Assembly (NCBI GenBank): GCA_020746875.1
Contig: JAGTJL010000015.1
Span: 1,116,001 to 1,180,000, forward strand
Reading direction: 5' to 3'
DNA: 64,000 nt
Source of the DNA: Rhexocercosporidium sp. MPI-PUGE-AT-0058
Taxonomy: Eukaryota; Ascomycota; Leotiomycetes; Helotiales
Positions 23,752 through 34,079 of this stretch are shown in pieces. The notes under the pieces are model-generated. The model ran no database searches. It worked only from the letters and a program-made list of their open reading frames with translations, and was not told the origin of the DNA. Positions within the stretch are counted from its first letter, which is position 1; every line of letters begins with the position of its first letter. A program made the translations under genes and the position numbers.

Positions 23752-25452
23752 CTTGTTGATCGGGATCAGAAAATGGTGTTCACTACATTAAGTTCTAGGT
23801 AGTTGAGAGCCTTATACGTTATATAATAGATAAATAAATCCCTACCCTATAAGCAAAGCGATTCTAGTAGGTTGCGTGAGTAGGGCGAGAGTGGCACAGT
23901 CCTTCGCATGTTGCTAAGCCCCTTTGGCGACATAACGTCTGAATACTCACAAGTGAAGCATCTGGGCTCCCTAGGGTACGATCACCCACCTGTGGCTTAT
24001 GCACTTTCCACCCATTTTGTCTTTACGCCGTAGACCAGCTTTAGCCCTTGATGGGTGTTCTAGTCCACCACAACTGGCAGAACTTACTGGGCACGAGGGG
24101 TCAAATGGAATCGATATCCCACCCCACAAGTTCTACATCTTGGCTAGATACAATCCCTATAATTTGAAACAGACAAAGTGTACATATAATTATTACTAAT
24201 AAATCTTAATCAATTTAGATATTGTGTTCAGACACTTCTCTACTTGTGACTTCGTTCCGAAAGGCTTTTCTGGGCAGCCCGCGCCTCGCGGGCTGAATCT
24301 CCTGTTGAAGAAGTGGACCAGAAGCAGAACTTGAGTGCATAAGCTGCCTAATCCTGCGTGCTGCCGTGCACCGCCCATAGAGCGTTCGATAAGTCATCTC
24401 ACTCGCGGATAGTGGCTGAATAGAATCTGGCGAGCCTAGATTTGAATACGGCATATTCTGCCTCGGCTAACGCATGTGGTGTTTGTGCCCTCCCCTCTCA
24501 CGGCGTACCTCCCAAACCGCAATATTTTTCGTCTCTGAAGGTCTTCCAAAAATTGGAATCATATTCTTTTTACATAGAACCTTTCCTCAAGCGCTTCGAA
24601 ATTTAAAGAGGCCCCAACGGTTGCGATCAAAGCAGGGGGAAACAGCCGAAGCCGTGATCAGTGGCGTGATCAAAATAATCGATAGTATTACTACCCGTAC
24701 TTTTCTTCTTGTTATTAAAGGGTCTACTTTGGGAGAAATAGTTGAAGAAAATAATGTATTAATGAAACCTTCTTGAACTTACTTAAAAAGTTACTTATAA
24801 CATCTTAACTATATATTCGTCTCGTGACAGGGCGCGTCGCTGGACGCAGGGAGAGACGTTACAAAGGGGGAGGAATCGTTTCGTTCTCCCAATTCCAGGT
24901 CCTGGGTGCGGGAGAGAAGCGTTCTGAAGCCGTTGGGTGAGAGGTTAGTGAAGGAAAGGGTGTTGGAGGAGAAGGTTAAGGAGGCTATTTTGAGGGGTTT
25001 GGAGTGGGGAATAGAGTGGGAGTATAGGGGTGGTGATGAGGGTGAGATTGGAAAATGGGAGGGGAGGAGGAGAGGAGTTATTTGTTATAGGGGTTTTAGG
25101 ATTGATTCGTTTTGCAATTTGGGTATTGAAAGCAGTAGAAACATTATCCAGCCCCTTCTAAACCAATCTGAAAGTAACGCAGCGCGCTCGCAGCATTAGA
25201 GAAAGGAGAAAGAAAAAAGCATCGGTCTATCCATCCGCCCGCTTATCGAAGCCTGTAGGCTGGAGCATAGTCAACTTTTCCTTCCTTTCTTCCTTCCTTC
25301 CGTTCCATTTTCCCATCAATGTAATCAAGAAAGTGGTGGTACTCATACAGTCCTATTAATCCACCGAGTGAAATCTAGAGGCTAGAATCCAGAATCTCCC
25401 ATAAACTGCAAATCCCATGACGTGACGCCTTTGAATTCGAAAGCAAATCAAA
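23752..25452. other. Gene-poor, AT-rich region
   Basis: About 1.7 kb. Frames at 24215-24454 (-) and 24906-25199 (+) show no family similarity. 24690-24830 is AT-rich. A CTTCC-rich polypyrimidine tract lies at 25276-25305. Old transposon debris is possible, but no terminal repeats or transposase motifs were seen. Confidence 0.4.
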
Positions 25453-27846
25453 CTAAAGGTTTGCACGCAACACATTCTCCTTCGTAGGATCATACATCCT
25501 CTTACGAATCCATGAGTCTAGATCACCATCACTCAGACCCCGAATACTAGGTTCGCGATCAAGACCTTGACGTTGCGCTTCGCGGATGACTTCGCGGGCT
25601 ACGATGACACTCACATCGCGGATACGGTCGAGTTCAGGGTAGAGACGGCCGTCAGAGAGTTCGGACGGGGTGATTGCGTTACTTAGTGCTACGGCGGAGG
25701 CGTAGATCATTTCTTGGGTTATGTGGACGGATTTGCAGAGGATGGAACCGAGTCCTATGCCGGGGAAGACATACATGTTGCTAGGGATATAAATGAGTAT
25801 TGAAGGTGTGTTGGAGGGGAGTGGATGATAACTTACTTTCCTTGACTTGGAATCATGACTTTATCTTTGTAGAGGTATGGTTGAAAGGGGCTACCGCTTG
25901 CGAAAATGGCTTTTCCGTCGGTGTACTTGATGGCTTCTTCGAATGTGCATTCGGAATTGCTGGAGGGATTCGATAGGGGGAAGATGATGGGATGTGGGTT
26001 GAGTTTGGCCATGGTCTTGAGGATGCTCTCATCAAAGATTCCACGCATTGTTGAGAGACCCATGAGGATGGTTGGCTTAACGTAATCGACGACTTCTGGG
26101 AGAGTCTTGAATTGTTGTCCGTTATTATCGTCACGGGAGAAGTAGACTTTGTGTTGAGCCAGTCTGTCTCCTCTGTCGTTTGTGATGAGACCCTGAGACT
26201 GTTAGCTGAATTCCTATTAACTAGGCTAGAACAATACCTTGGTATCGACAAACCAGAAACAACGCCTTGCCTCATCTTCTGTCAAGCCCTCCTTGACGAA
26301 GTATTCAACAATCTGTTTAGCAACGCCTACACCAGCACTTCCAGCACCCATGAAGACAGCTCGTTGATCCTTGACTGGAACTCCACTCTTCTTCAGGGCA
26401 TTGATAATACCAGCTAGAATGACAGCACCAGTTCCCTGAATATCATCATTGAACATGGAATACTTGTGTTGGTATCTCTCAAGTGCTGGGAAAGGGTTCT
26501 TGAAGTCTTCAAACTGGACAACAATACTACCTCATGTCAGCTTAACACCTCACTTTTAGAAGGAGTTACCCACCCAGGCCACATCTTATTCAGAGCAACC
26601 ATCAGCTCATCCAAGAAATCAGCTTCTTCCTGCTCAGAAACCTTAGGCATCTTGGCACCCATGTACAACGGGCTCGCCAACAACTCCTTATTGCTAGTTC
26701 CAAGATCAAGACACAATGGCAAAGTCACCTCAGGTCGGATACCAGCACATCCTGTATAAAGTGCAAGCTTTCCAACGGGAATGCCCATGCCGTTGACACC
26801 GAGATCACCAAGTCCGAGGATACGAGAGCCATCAGTGACGACGGTGATCTCGACATTTGGTTGAGGCCAGTTCTGGAGGACTTCGAGGATGTGTCCACGG
26901 TCTTTGTATGAGATGTAGAGACCTAGAGAAGTTAATGAGATAATTTGGCTTCGCACTACGCAATCCGAAGAGGGAGGTATGGGGCAACATCTCACGTTCT
27001 GACTCCTCAACGAAAATTTCAATTTACTATGACTTACCTTCTGGTTGCTGGTAAATCTCTGACCACTTCAAACAAGCCTCTCCAACAACAGGAGTGTAAA
27101 TTAAAGGTGCAATAGTCTAACATCCAAATCAGGAAACCAGTCACGTGCTCTTCCCACTTCGGGAAGAAAATTTGAGCACGAGGGCAAACGAACCGTGAAA
27201 TTTGTGAGGACAAGACGGTAGAAGAGATGGATGTTGCTGTTTCTGAGGTTGCTTAGGTAGATGTATTTCTCGATAGGGGTCGTCTTAGAAGCTAGCTGCT
27301 TGAGGCCTGAAAAGTTTAGTTGTCTGTCAAAGAGAAGAGTGTCTGGCATGGCTTAGACCAGCCTGGGCTGGACTGGACAGGACTGCTCATACATCTAGTG
27401 ATTTGGAGGTTATGACTCTCGACACTTGGAGGCGTGAGACCGTGGACACCGAGTGTATTCCTCAATTCGATAGGATACGATGTATCAGGACGAATGCTAT
27501 AAACCCATCAATCAGTCAGGACTTCAGAACTCTAAATGATCTTTCGTTTGGATCTTATCGTTCTGTAACGAATGGTCTGGAATGACTTGTCTTACTTGGC
27601 TCTGCTAAGAGAAGTACTGTCCATAGAATTAGGTGCGTTCTGGGTCTGCATGTGGTTCGGGGCCATCTTGATAGGTGCAGGTGCAGGAGCAGCAGCGACA
27701 GAGGATGCGAGTCGCGTAGGGGTAGTAGAAATGAGTGTATTAGGAGATAAAGAAGAAGAAGAGGAGGAGGAGGCAGCTTTGTAGTAAGTATGCCGATAGA
27801 GTTGCCGTCCTAGAGCACCTTTGATGCCCCCCATTGGAATACTCAT
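25453..27846 (-). CDS. Malic enzyme, probably mitochondrial
   Basis: Eight exons: complement(25453..25780, 25837..26192, 26238..26526, 26574..26922, 27038..27116, 27194..27306, 27393..27496, 27596..27846), 622 aa. It oxidatively decarboxylates malate to pyruvate, feeding acetyl-CoA and NAD(P)H supply. Residues 1-80 are Ser/Ala/Arg-rich with no early acids (MSIPMGGIKGALGRQLYRHT), a typical matrix presequence. Then follow the malic N-terminal domain (IELRNTLGVHGLTPPS, TPIEKYIYLSNLRNSNIHLFY, APLIYTPVVGEAC with the catalytic Tyr, VTDGSRILGLGDLGVNGMGI) and the NAD-binding domain (VVQFEDFKNPFPALERY, FNDDIQGTGAV, then FMGAGSAGVG dinucleotide loop, PTILMGLSTMRGIFDE). NAD versus NADP preference is not decided. 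The acceptor at 26192/26193 has an alternative six bases away. The frame is open upstream to Met 28113, but that extension does not look like a better start. Confidence 0.93.
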
Positions 27847-28882
27847 CGAGACGGGACCTCTTGCCTTTTTGTTGCGCTGGTGGATGCCTCGGTTCGGGTT
27901 GGTAGGATAGTGGTGAAATTTCACGAACGAACACTTCCTGGTTCTGCTTGGTGATGACAAGACAGACAAGCGAGATTTTTTCTCTCCAAGTAAGATCAAA
28001 GGCAAGGAAGTGACCGATTGATAGATGGACTGGTGCTGGACCTGGACTTGCTGGTGGTGAGAAACAGAACAGACGGAGAAAGTAGGAACAACTGGGCGTG
28101 CGTGACGTATCAATGTCTCTTCACGAACAACAAATATTCATTCCCCATGAGTTGTTGCTGCATTTCTGTTATTCATCTACTCATTCACTCATAGCCCTTC
28201 CCCGCATTCTGTGACTCAGGTTGAGTAAGAGTTTATTTATTCGGCCAATTTTGTTGAGGAGGACATGGGCTCGGCGATTTTTTACTTTTGTCGTTTCGTT
28301 ATCGTGATGCACCCCTAAATCCCAGCTTGCCAGATTGCCAGCCCCCTATTGGCAAGCGGTCAGCGCCCAAACCTTGTCTCACTCAGCCTTCGGGCTCCGA
28401 CTTTCCCCTATTTTGGGGATGTGGAAGAGGACTTAATTGGTCTCTTGGGTTTCTGTTTCAAGCTATTGCATTTATTGTTGTTACTGTACTTACAACGTTG
28501 GCTGATTCTACGGACTCCGGGGAGAAAAGTTAATAAGCAGCCCAGGCCAACTTAGCCCAGCCCAGCGGGAGTGGAAGTGGAAGCTTATGCAGTGTGACAA
28601 GAGGTACAGACGGGTGAGGTAATGTTGAGTTGAGAAGCTCAAAGTAAGGTAAACGGTGTGAGAAGAGTCAATACTTGATTGACTGTCGTCACGACACTCC
28701 CATCACTGCTCTATCCGGCCGCGTCTCGTGGAGACTGTCCGGAGAACGCCCCCAAGTGTTTGACCTGCGTTTCGTTACATTTCCTTGCATTCCGTTCATC
28801 TTCTAGTGATCCAACACTTTTCGGGGTCCATTTAGTGTACAGTACAAAGCCAGCCGGCCAATGGCACCCATGAGTTTCAACC
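27847..28882. other. Intergenic region
   Basis: Malic enzyme promoter and RAI1 3' side; about 1 kb. No gene was supported. Confidence 0.5.
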
Positions 28883-30707
28883 CTACAGACCGAGAACATA
28901 TCCTCCTGTCACCGCTGGTTTACCATCTGGGGCTGGTGTTGCTGTCGGCGCTGGCTCAGGAGAAGGAGGAGGTAATGGATCATCCATAGCCAATTTGATC
29001 CTCCAATTGATAAACTCATCCGAGATGATTTCTCCGTGTCCAGCTTCCTCGATCCTGAAGACTTCTATTTCAGGGGATCTCTCCTTTCTCCGGATTCGCC
29101 AGACGCCATCTCCCCTGATCGTCGCTCTCAGAACTATCCCACGTTAGCATTAGAATGAAGCTTCACGTGGGATCCATCTAATCTTGTCCGATCCCAGCAA
29201 CCCGGGAAGATGCAACTTACAACTAAGCAACTCAGAAGCAAAATTAATACACATGTTCCCATCCCACGTTCCCTTGCCTCTTCTCTTCACCGTACTCGGT
29301 ATCGACGCGGTATCCATCTCCTCGACTCTCTTGAGGAAACCATCCTGTGTCCGGAAGCCCACAATAATCTTAGGCACACCGAGGAGGAAAGATTGGATCC
29401 AGAATTTCATGAGTTTGCGCTCGAGATTCATGAGATCGCCATCGTGTCGGATGTCGGCTGAGGTTTTGAGTTCTACCCATTTGATAGGTCCGCCATCTGC
29501 GGGCTTGGAATCCCATACTAAGTGGCACCAGTCAGTGTGAGTTGACAGTGTTGGATGTGTAGTGAATGCTGGGAAGCGGTGTTCGTACATGCATCAACCT
29601 CACCGCCAAGCACCATCACCGTACTGCCAATTCCGGTCTTGACAACAGAGCAGTACTGAGCGTGGTTATTCACAATCACATTCTCCCTGTTCTCGATGTA
29701 ATCTCTCGGCGTCTCATCCCATGGCTTTGGCAGCAAACACAACGTCTCGAATTTGTATCCTTCGCACGTCAGTAGGTCACAAACAGAATCTCATTTGCCT
29801 CCTCACCCCAAAAACTCATCATATCCTGTGACGGTCTACCTGGTTGTGAAAACTGTCTTGATTGTCTGGCTTGTGATTGGCGTTTATACTCGTGGTTCTC
29901 TTCGATGAAGCTGCGTAGTTTAGTAGGGAATCGAAGGTAGACGGAAGTTTGAAGCATACATTGTACCCTTCACAGATACTTGTTAGCTGGAAATATTCAC
30001 GGGGAGAGTGAGTATAGGAGTGCCCACTTGGAAGAGCGTGGCATTCATCTCGAAGCTTCAGATAGGTCAGCCATAAATATCCATCGAATGAGAGACACTA
30101 ATTACCCATCTCTATCACTAAAGATAGCTCCCATAAACTAGACAAAATCAGCTTTCATAATCTCCAAAATTGATCTCTGAAGAGACGTACCTTGGTCATC
30201 ATACCTCTCCACGTAATCAAATCCGTCTCAATACGTTTGCCCGTCTCCTGCTCCAGAGCCATGATAGTCTTCAGCAGACTATCCAGATGATCGTCGGCGG
30301 CATCGTCTAGCTTTTCAAAGGTATCGAAGCCTCTTGATAGGTCTGCTCCGATGGTTGGAGGGTAGTAGTACCTGATGGACGAATCATCTAGACGGAACTG
30401 GTGCTTGTCGTCGTATGAGAAACAAGCTATTTCCTAGAAAGCTGTCAGTAGATATTCACACGTATTCCGGGAGCTCTGGTTAGGCGATGAAGTCACCCTC
30501 GAATTTGAATCAAAATACATAGCGTATGGCGCAAGAAGAAACTACCCGGCTTTCAAGTCTAATGCATGAAAATGAAACAGAAGATATGAGCGATAACCCC
30601 TCGAATCTCAAACAGAAGACGAATTGTAAACATACCTTCGGACGTTTGATAGCAGCGCTCTGCCCCACGAACCGGCCAATAGGCTGGATATCCAATTTAT
30701 TACTCAT
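28883..30707 (-). CDS. RAI1: Rai1/DXO decapping nuclease
   Basis: Nine exons: complement(28883..29133, 29221..29517, 29589..29759, 29807..29910, 29960..29967, 30028..30055, 30106..30137, 30191..30433, 30636..30707), 401 aa. Rai1 removes incomplete RNA caps and partners the 5'-3' exonuclease Rat1 in the nucleus. Matching segments in order: ACFSYDDKHQFRLDDSSIRYYYPP, ITWRGMMTK, FEMNATLFQGTIFIEENHEYK, SFWGYKFETLCLLPKPWDE, NNHAQYCSVVKTGIG, the acidic GEVDA and the metal-binding WVELKTS, WIQSFLLGVPKIIVGFR, and the C-terminal VWRIRRKERSPEIEVFRIEE...ISDEFINWRI. A Pro-rich tail (DDPLPPPSPEPAPTATPAPD) ends the protein. Every junction keeps phase. An 8-nt exon (GGTACAAT) is needed to encode the conserved Gly-Thr-Ile. 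The start at 30707 (MSNKLDIQPIGRF) matches relatives; an upstream Met at 30779 is in frame but unlikely. Confidence 0.93.
29960..29967 (-). other. 8-nt micro-exon of RAI1
   Basis: GGTACAAT on the minus strand, preceded by TGAAG and followed by the donor GTATGC. It joins CAA (Gln, exon ending at 30028) to C TTC ATC (exon starting at 29910), giving Gln-Gly-Thr-Ile-Phe-Ile. Skipping it would put the following exon out of frame. Confidence 0.8.
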
Positions 30708-31243
30708 GATTGATAAAGAACTTGCAGTAGACCATGATGAACGCGCCGATGTTGCAGCTCTTTTAAGAATCGCCGTCATGCGGAGGAGGAAGAGGAATGT
30801 TTGATTGCAGCTTGAGGCTTCAGCTTGCGCGCTACAGGGGGCGTTTTGCTTTCAGCGCACTCTCATGCACCCCACAATGCCCTAGCGAAGCTGGCTTTGG
30901 ACAATGACTTTTTGAATGCTGACTTTGGTAGCTTGTCACAAGTTCATAGATTTACTGTAAACTGTGATTCTATAGAAATATAAGCTTTCCACACTTTTCA
31001 CCCATTTTTATATGAAGATATTAGAAGCTTTGTTCTGCATTTCACATGTATAAATGCTCGAAATCGGTACTCTCATTGGCGGCTCTTGAAACCCCCACCA
31101 CCCAGAGCCTCGCCCCAAGGCTCGCCGCCAACAACATCTCAGCAACAAAAACAATCAACCTACAAACCTACCCACCAAACATTCCTTACCCAACCCTCCA
31201 ACCCATCCCTACAGCACGATACAACCAACAAACACGGCCAAAA
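30708..31243. promoter_or_regulatory. Divergent promoter region RAI1 / small acidic protein
   Basis: 536 bp between divergent starts; AT-rich around 30940-31060, with a TATATGAAGATA-like stretch near 31010. The role is inferred from orientation. Confidence 0.4.
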
Positions 31244-31818
31244 ATGCCAGAACGCCGTCAAGCAACCTCCAGCAGCTCGACCCACCGCAGCACCGGCGTC
31301 CGCCGCAACCTTTTTCAGCAACACCTCACCCGCCGCCCTACAACCAGCTCGACATCCACATCCGCAGAGACTCTCCGCCTAGACGTCGACCACGAATCAG
31401 ACTCCTCGGACATCGTCATCAGGGATAAGAATGGCGAGTTTGAAATAGAGGATCTGCCGATCCAGCCATTCGATGAGCAGGATGAGGGGGGGCATGGAGA
31501 GGCAATGGAGGATGAGAGTAAGTGAACTATATACATATACTGGTGTACTGTGGGAGGATATTGTGCTGATAAAGGTGTGCTTGTGGTAGAGGAACGGCAG
31601 AGATTGGCTGATGCTGTGAGGCATCATCAGAGAGATAGGAATCGTGCTCCTAGTGAGCCCGCTGGTTGGTTCACTACTCCTCAAGATGGATGGATGATAC
31701 AATGCTGATTATACTAGAACTACTGGAAGCCGTCAGAGCGAGTCTCCGAGCCAAAGTCCATGCTTTGGCAGAGGACAATTGGATGTATGAGGCAGAAGAG
31801 AATACTACTGTCCGGTGA
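31244..31818 (+). CDS. Small acidic protein of unknown function
   Basis: Three exons: 31244..31517, 31590..31652, 31718..31818, 145 aa. Introns of 72 and 65 nt have GTAAGT and GTGAGC donors with TAG acceptors. A Ser/Thr/Arg-rich N-terminus (MPERRQATSSSSTHRSTG) is followed by an acidic middle (DVDHESDSSDIVIRD, FEIEDLPIQPFDEQDE), a basic helix (ERQRLADAVRHHQRDRNRA) and a short helix LLEAVRASLRAKVHALAEDNWMYEAE at the C-terminus. The terminal Glu-Asp-Asn-Trp-Met-Tyr-Glu looks conserved-like, but I do not recognise the family. Likely nuclear or cytosolic; no membrane segment. An upstream in-frame Met at 31046 gives a longer form that lacks good support. Confidence 0.65.
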
Positions 31819-31997
31819 TACACTACAACGAATGGTCTCCTTGGTTTAGTATTGCATAGCATGGCATGGAAAAGGCGTTAGATACCCAAGCGTTGCGGCA
31901 GGCAGGCAGGGAAGCAGGTAGGCACCGGATACTTGCTTCAGGCGCAGAAGCATGTTGTCTTGTTTAAACAAATTTGAATTCGTTCCTTTGATTCCGT

Positions 31998-33123
31998 TCA
32001 GTCTAGACCCTCAGCAGCAGGTGCAGAAGTTCCTCCCACACGCTTTGGCTGTGGCTTCGCAGGAGCAGCAGCACCCCCGCCTCCAAACATACTTCCCATC
32101 ATATCCAACAGTGGATTCCCCTGTCTAGGTCTCGAGATCCCAAAGTACATCTCCGCCACCGAAGTCAGCGCCTCATCCCAAATCCCCGCCTCCTTAATAT
32201 GCACCGCATACTTCGACTTCAGCTGCGTGAACAAGCCCGCACTTCCCTTCTGCACAGCCAGCAACAACAAGCCCAAGAAATTCAGCAGCGGCAGGCTAGG
32301 ATAGATCCGCATGTCCGAAGCATTGCTACTGACATCCTGCACTGCGAGACCCTTATTCGCTTCCGTCAACCTGCTCGTGAACAGCCGTAGAGACTTCGTT
32401 GCATCGCGCACGTTGCCTATGAGGAGGTATGGGAACACCACACGCGCTGCGTATAGAGCCGCTGTGTGCGAATCGTCCTGCGTGTACCACTCATACTCCA
32501 TCTTCGCGAAGACTTCTGGTGAGTCCTTGGTGCCGAGTGTGAGGTGTCGTTCGGCTTCGTAGGCCTCGCGTTCTTCTGCGTATAAAGTGCCTGCGACGTG
32601 ATGGAGGTCAGGTTCGCCGGCTGGGTACTCGCCGCACTTTGCAGACCATCTGTTATATCCCAGATCCATCAGCGTTCCTCTCTCTTCTCTGTATGAAAGT
32701 AAATCCACTCACCCAATCATCTCCCCAATAAACTTCTTCCTCGTCGGCTCCTCCGCATCAAACAACCTCAATAGTGTCAATAGCTTTCCCTTACTCCCCG
32801 AATCCGGCTTTAGCTCCGCCTGCTTGTACACGTCGATGAGGAACAAGCTGAGATCTCCACCGCTGCCTCCCTGTCCGGCCTTCAGCAGCGACTGCGATAC
32901 GTTGAAGAGGATGTCGATTGCGGCGTCCCAGCTCTCCGACTTGACGTACCGTGCTGCCACGACCCGTGTTTGCTGCTGCGCTTCATAGTATTGTCCTTCG
33001 GTGATCCTGCGGGGGGATTGTTAGCTCTGCTTGCTTGTTTGCTGAGAAAGGGGGAATGGATATGGAGAGAGGTACGTACTTTCCCTGCAGACGCACGATG
33101 ATCTTCTCGATCTTGGCGCTCAT
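31998..33123 (-). CDS. GET4: Get4, tail-anchored protein insertion factor
   Basis: Three exons: complement(31998..32649, 32713..33006, 33080..33123), 329 aa. Get4 with Get5 hands tail-anchored proteins from Sgt2 to Get3. The protein is an all-alpha solenoid: MSAKIEKIIVRLQGK, ITEGQYYEAQQQTRVVAARY, AAIDILFNVSQSLLKAGQGG, LFLIDVYKQAELKPD, EMIGWSAKCGEYPAGEPDLH, and then KMEYEWYTQD, RVVFPYLLIGN, LLNFLGLLLLAVQKG. The C-terminal region has a Gly/Ala/Pro-rich tail after PRQGNPLLDMMGSMFG, commonly seen in fungal Get4. Length and order fit the family. The 44-nt first coding exon and both introns are canonical. Confidence 0.94.
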
Positions 33124-33561
33124 CTTGAGTTGCTTCGCCTTGCGTGGGGTTGTTGAAGGGGCAGTCGTGTTGAAGTGGTGGAAAGTGACGTTTACGAGTG
33201 AAATCAGTGCTTCCCACTTTCGCGAGATTTCGACGAGGCTGAAGCTGGCCCCGCGGTCCTAAGACGGACAAAGGAAGCGTCACAAAGGATGTCCAGACAA
33301 AGACAGCATTCAACAAAACATTTTGTACAATAATATCTGTCTTCACCTTCATTCACTGAAACTTACAATAGTCCACAACCCCTCATAATCATTACTGCTG
33401 ATAATCTATTGATATAAGCACACCTGCTCTAGGCGATTTTCCAAGCTCCGTTCGCTTATCTTCACTCCGCTGCGCATGCTAAAATCAAGCAGTAATTTTG
33501 TTACTTATATATAATAGAATAAGAAGTTTTTGCCACAAATACTTTGAATTGGTTATGCAAA
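33124..33561. other. GET4 promoter side
   Basis: 438 bp between GET4 (-) and the tRNA. It contains polyA/T-rich stretches near 33490-33540. No gene was seen. Confidence 0.5.
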
Positions 33562-33661
33562 GCACTCTTGGTTTAGTGGTAAAATCAGCGCTTCCCATTC
33601 CATGAACAGATGGTTCCTTAGAGGTCTGCGCTGGCCCCGGGTTCGATTCCCGGAGGGTGCA
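33562..33661 (+). tRNA. tRNA-Gly(CCC) with 29-nt intron
   Basis: A full cloverleaf is visible. Acceptor stem GCACTCT pairs with AGGGTGC (one G-U), with discriminator A at 33661. The D-arm is GTTTAGTGGTAAAATC. The anticodon stem is AGCGC/GCGCT with loop TT-CCC-A-T (anticodon 33594-33596). The T arm is CCGGG-TTCGATT-CCCGG. An intron at 33598-33626 sits one base 3' of the anticodon (after position 37), where eukaryotic tRNA introns lie. The internal A box (TGGTTTAGTGG) and B box (GGTTCGATTCC) are intact. The mature length is 71 nt. The anticodon reads GGG Gly codons. Confidence 0.95.
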
Positions 33662-34079
33662 ATAAGTTTTGCGTCCCGTTTGTCTTTTGACAGTGAGAAG
33701 TTATATGAGTTGCGGTGGCCCTATTTTTGAACTTCTCTTCTTTGATTTTCGGCCGATGCGGCTGATAGTGCGCATCATACGACGCTTAGTGTACCTAACC
33801 TTAGTTAGCCTTACTAAAACCACATACCTAGTCCTTATTTTGTTACGCAAATGCTTATAGAGTGAGATATACTAGAGGGACAAAGATTTTTTCTTTCTAC
33901 TATTGCAATGTTATTTGGCATTCACGTTACTAATTCCAGGTGAAGGCTTCGTGGTGAATTGTGCGTTTAAAGTAGTAGGAGGTGGGATGTTTTGCTCCCC
34001 CTGCCTCCAAATATTTTTTCTGTGACGCGAACATCTCCATCAGGACATCACCAACTGCCATCGCAACGCAACGCTTTCT
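33662..34079. other. Spacer between tRNA-Gly and PET127
   Basis: 418 bp. A T-rich stretch downstream of the tRNA (33715-33745) could act as RNA polymerase III terminator. No gene was seen. Confidence 0.4.

Noticed and set aside
24906..25199. 98-codon + frame, Glu/Lys/Gly-rich
   Set aside because: No motif; composition follows purine-rich DNA; no splice partners.
23752..25452. Transposon in the AT-rich region
   Set aside because: No terminal repeats, target duplications or transposase motifs were visible.
27847..28113. Upstream Met start (28113) for malic enzyme
   Set aside because: Open frame only; the presequence starting at 27846 is complete and plausible on its own.
30510..30804. Overlapping frames on both strands over RAI1 exon 1
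   Set aside because: They follow from RAI1 exon 1 and its long first intron; the spliced RAI1 reading explains the conserved part.
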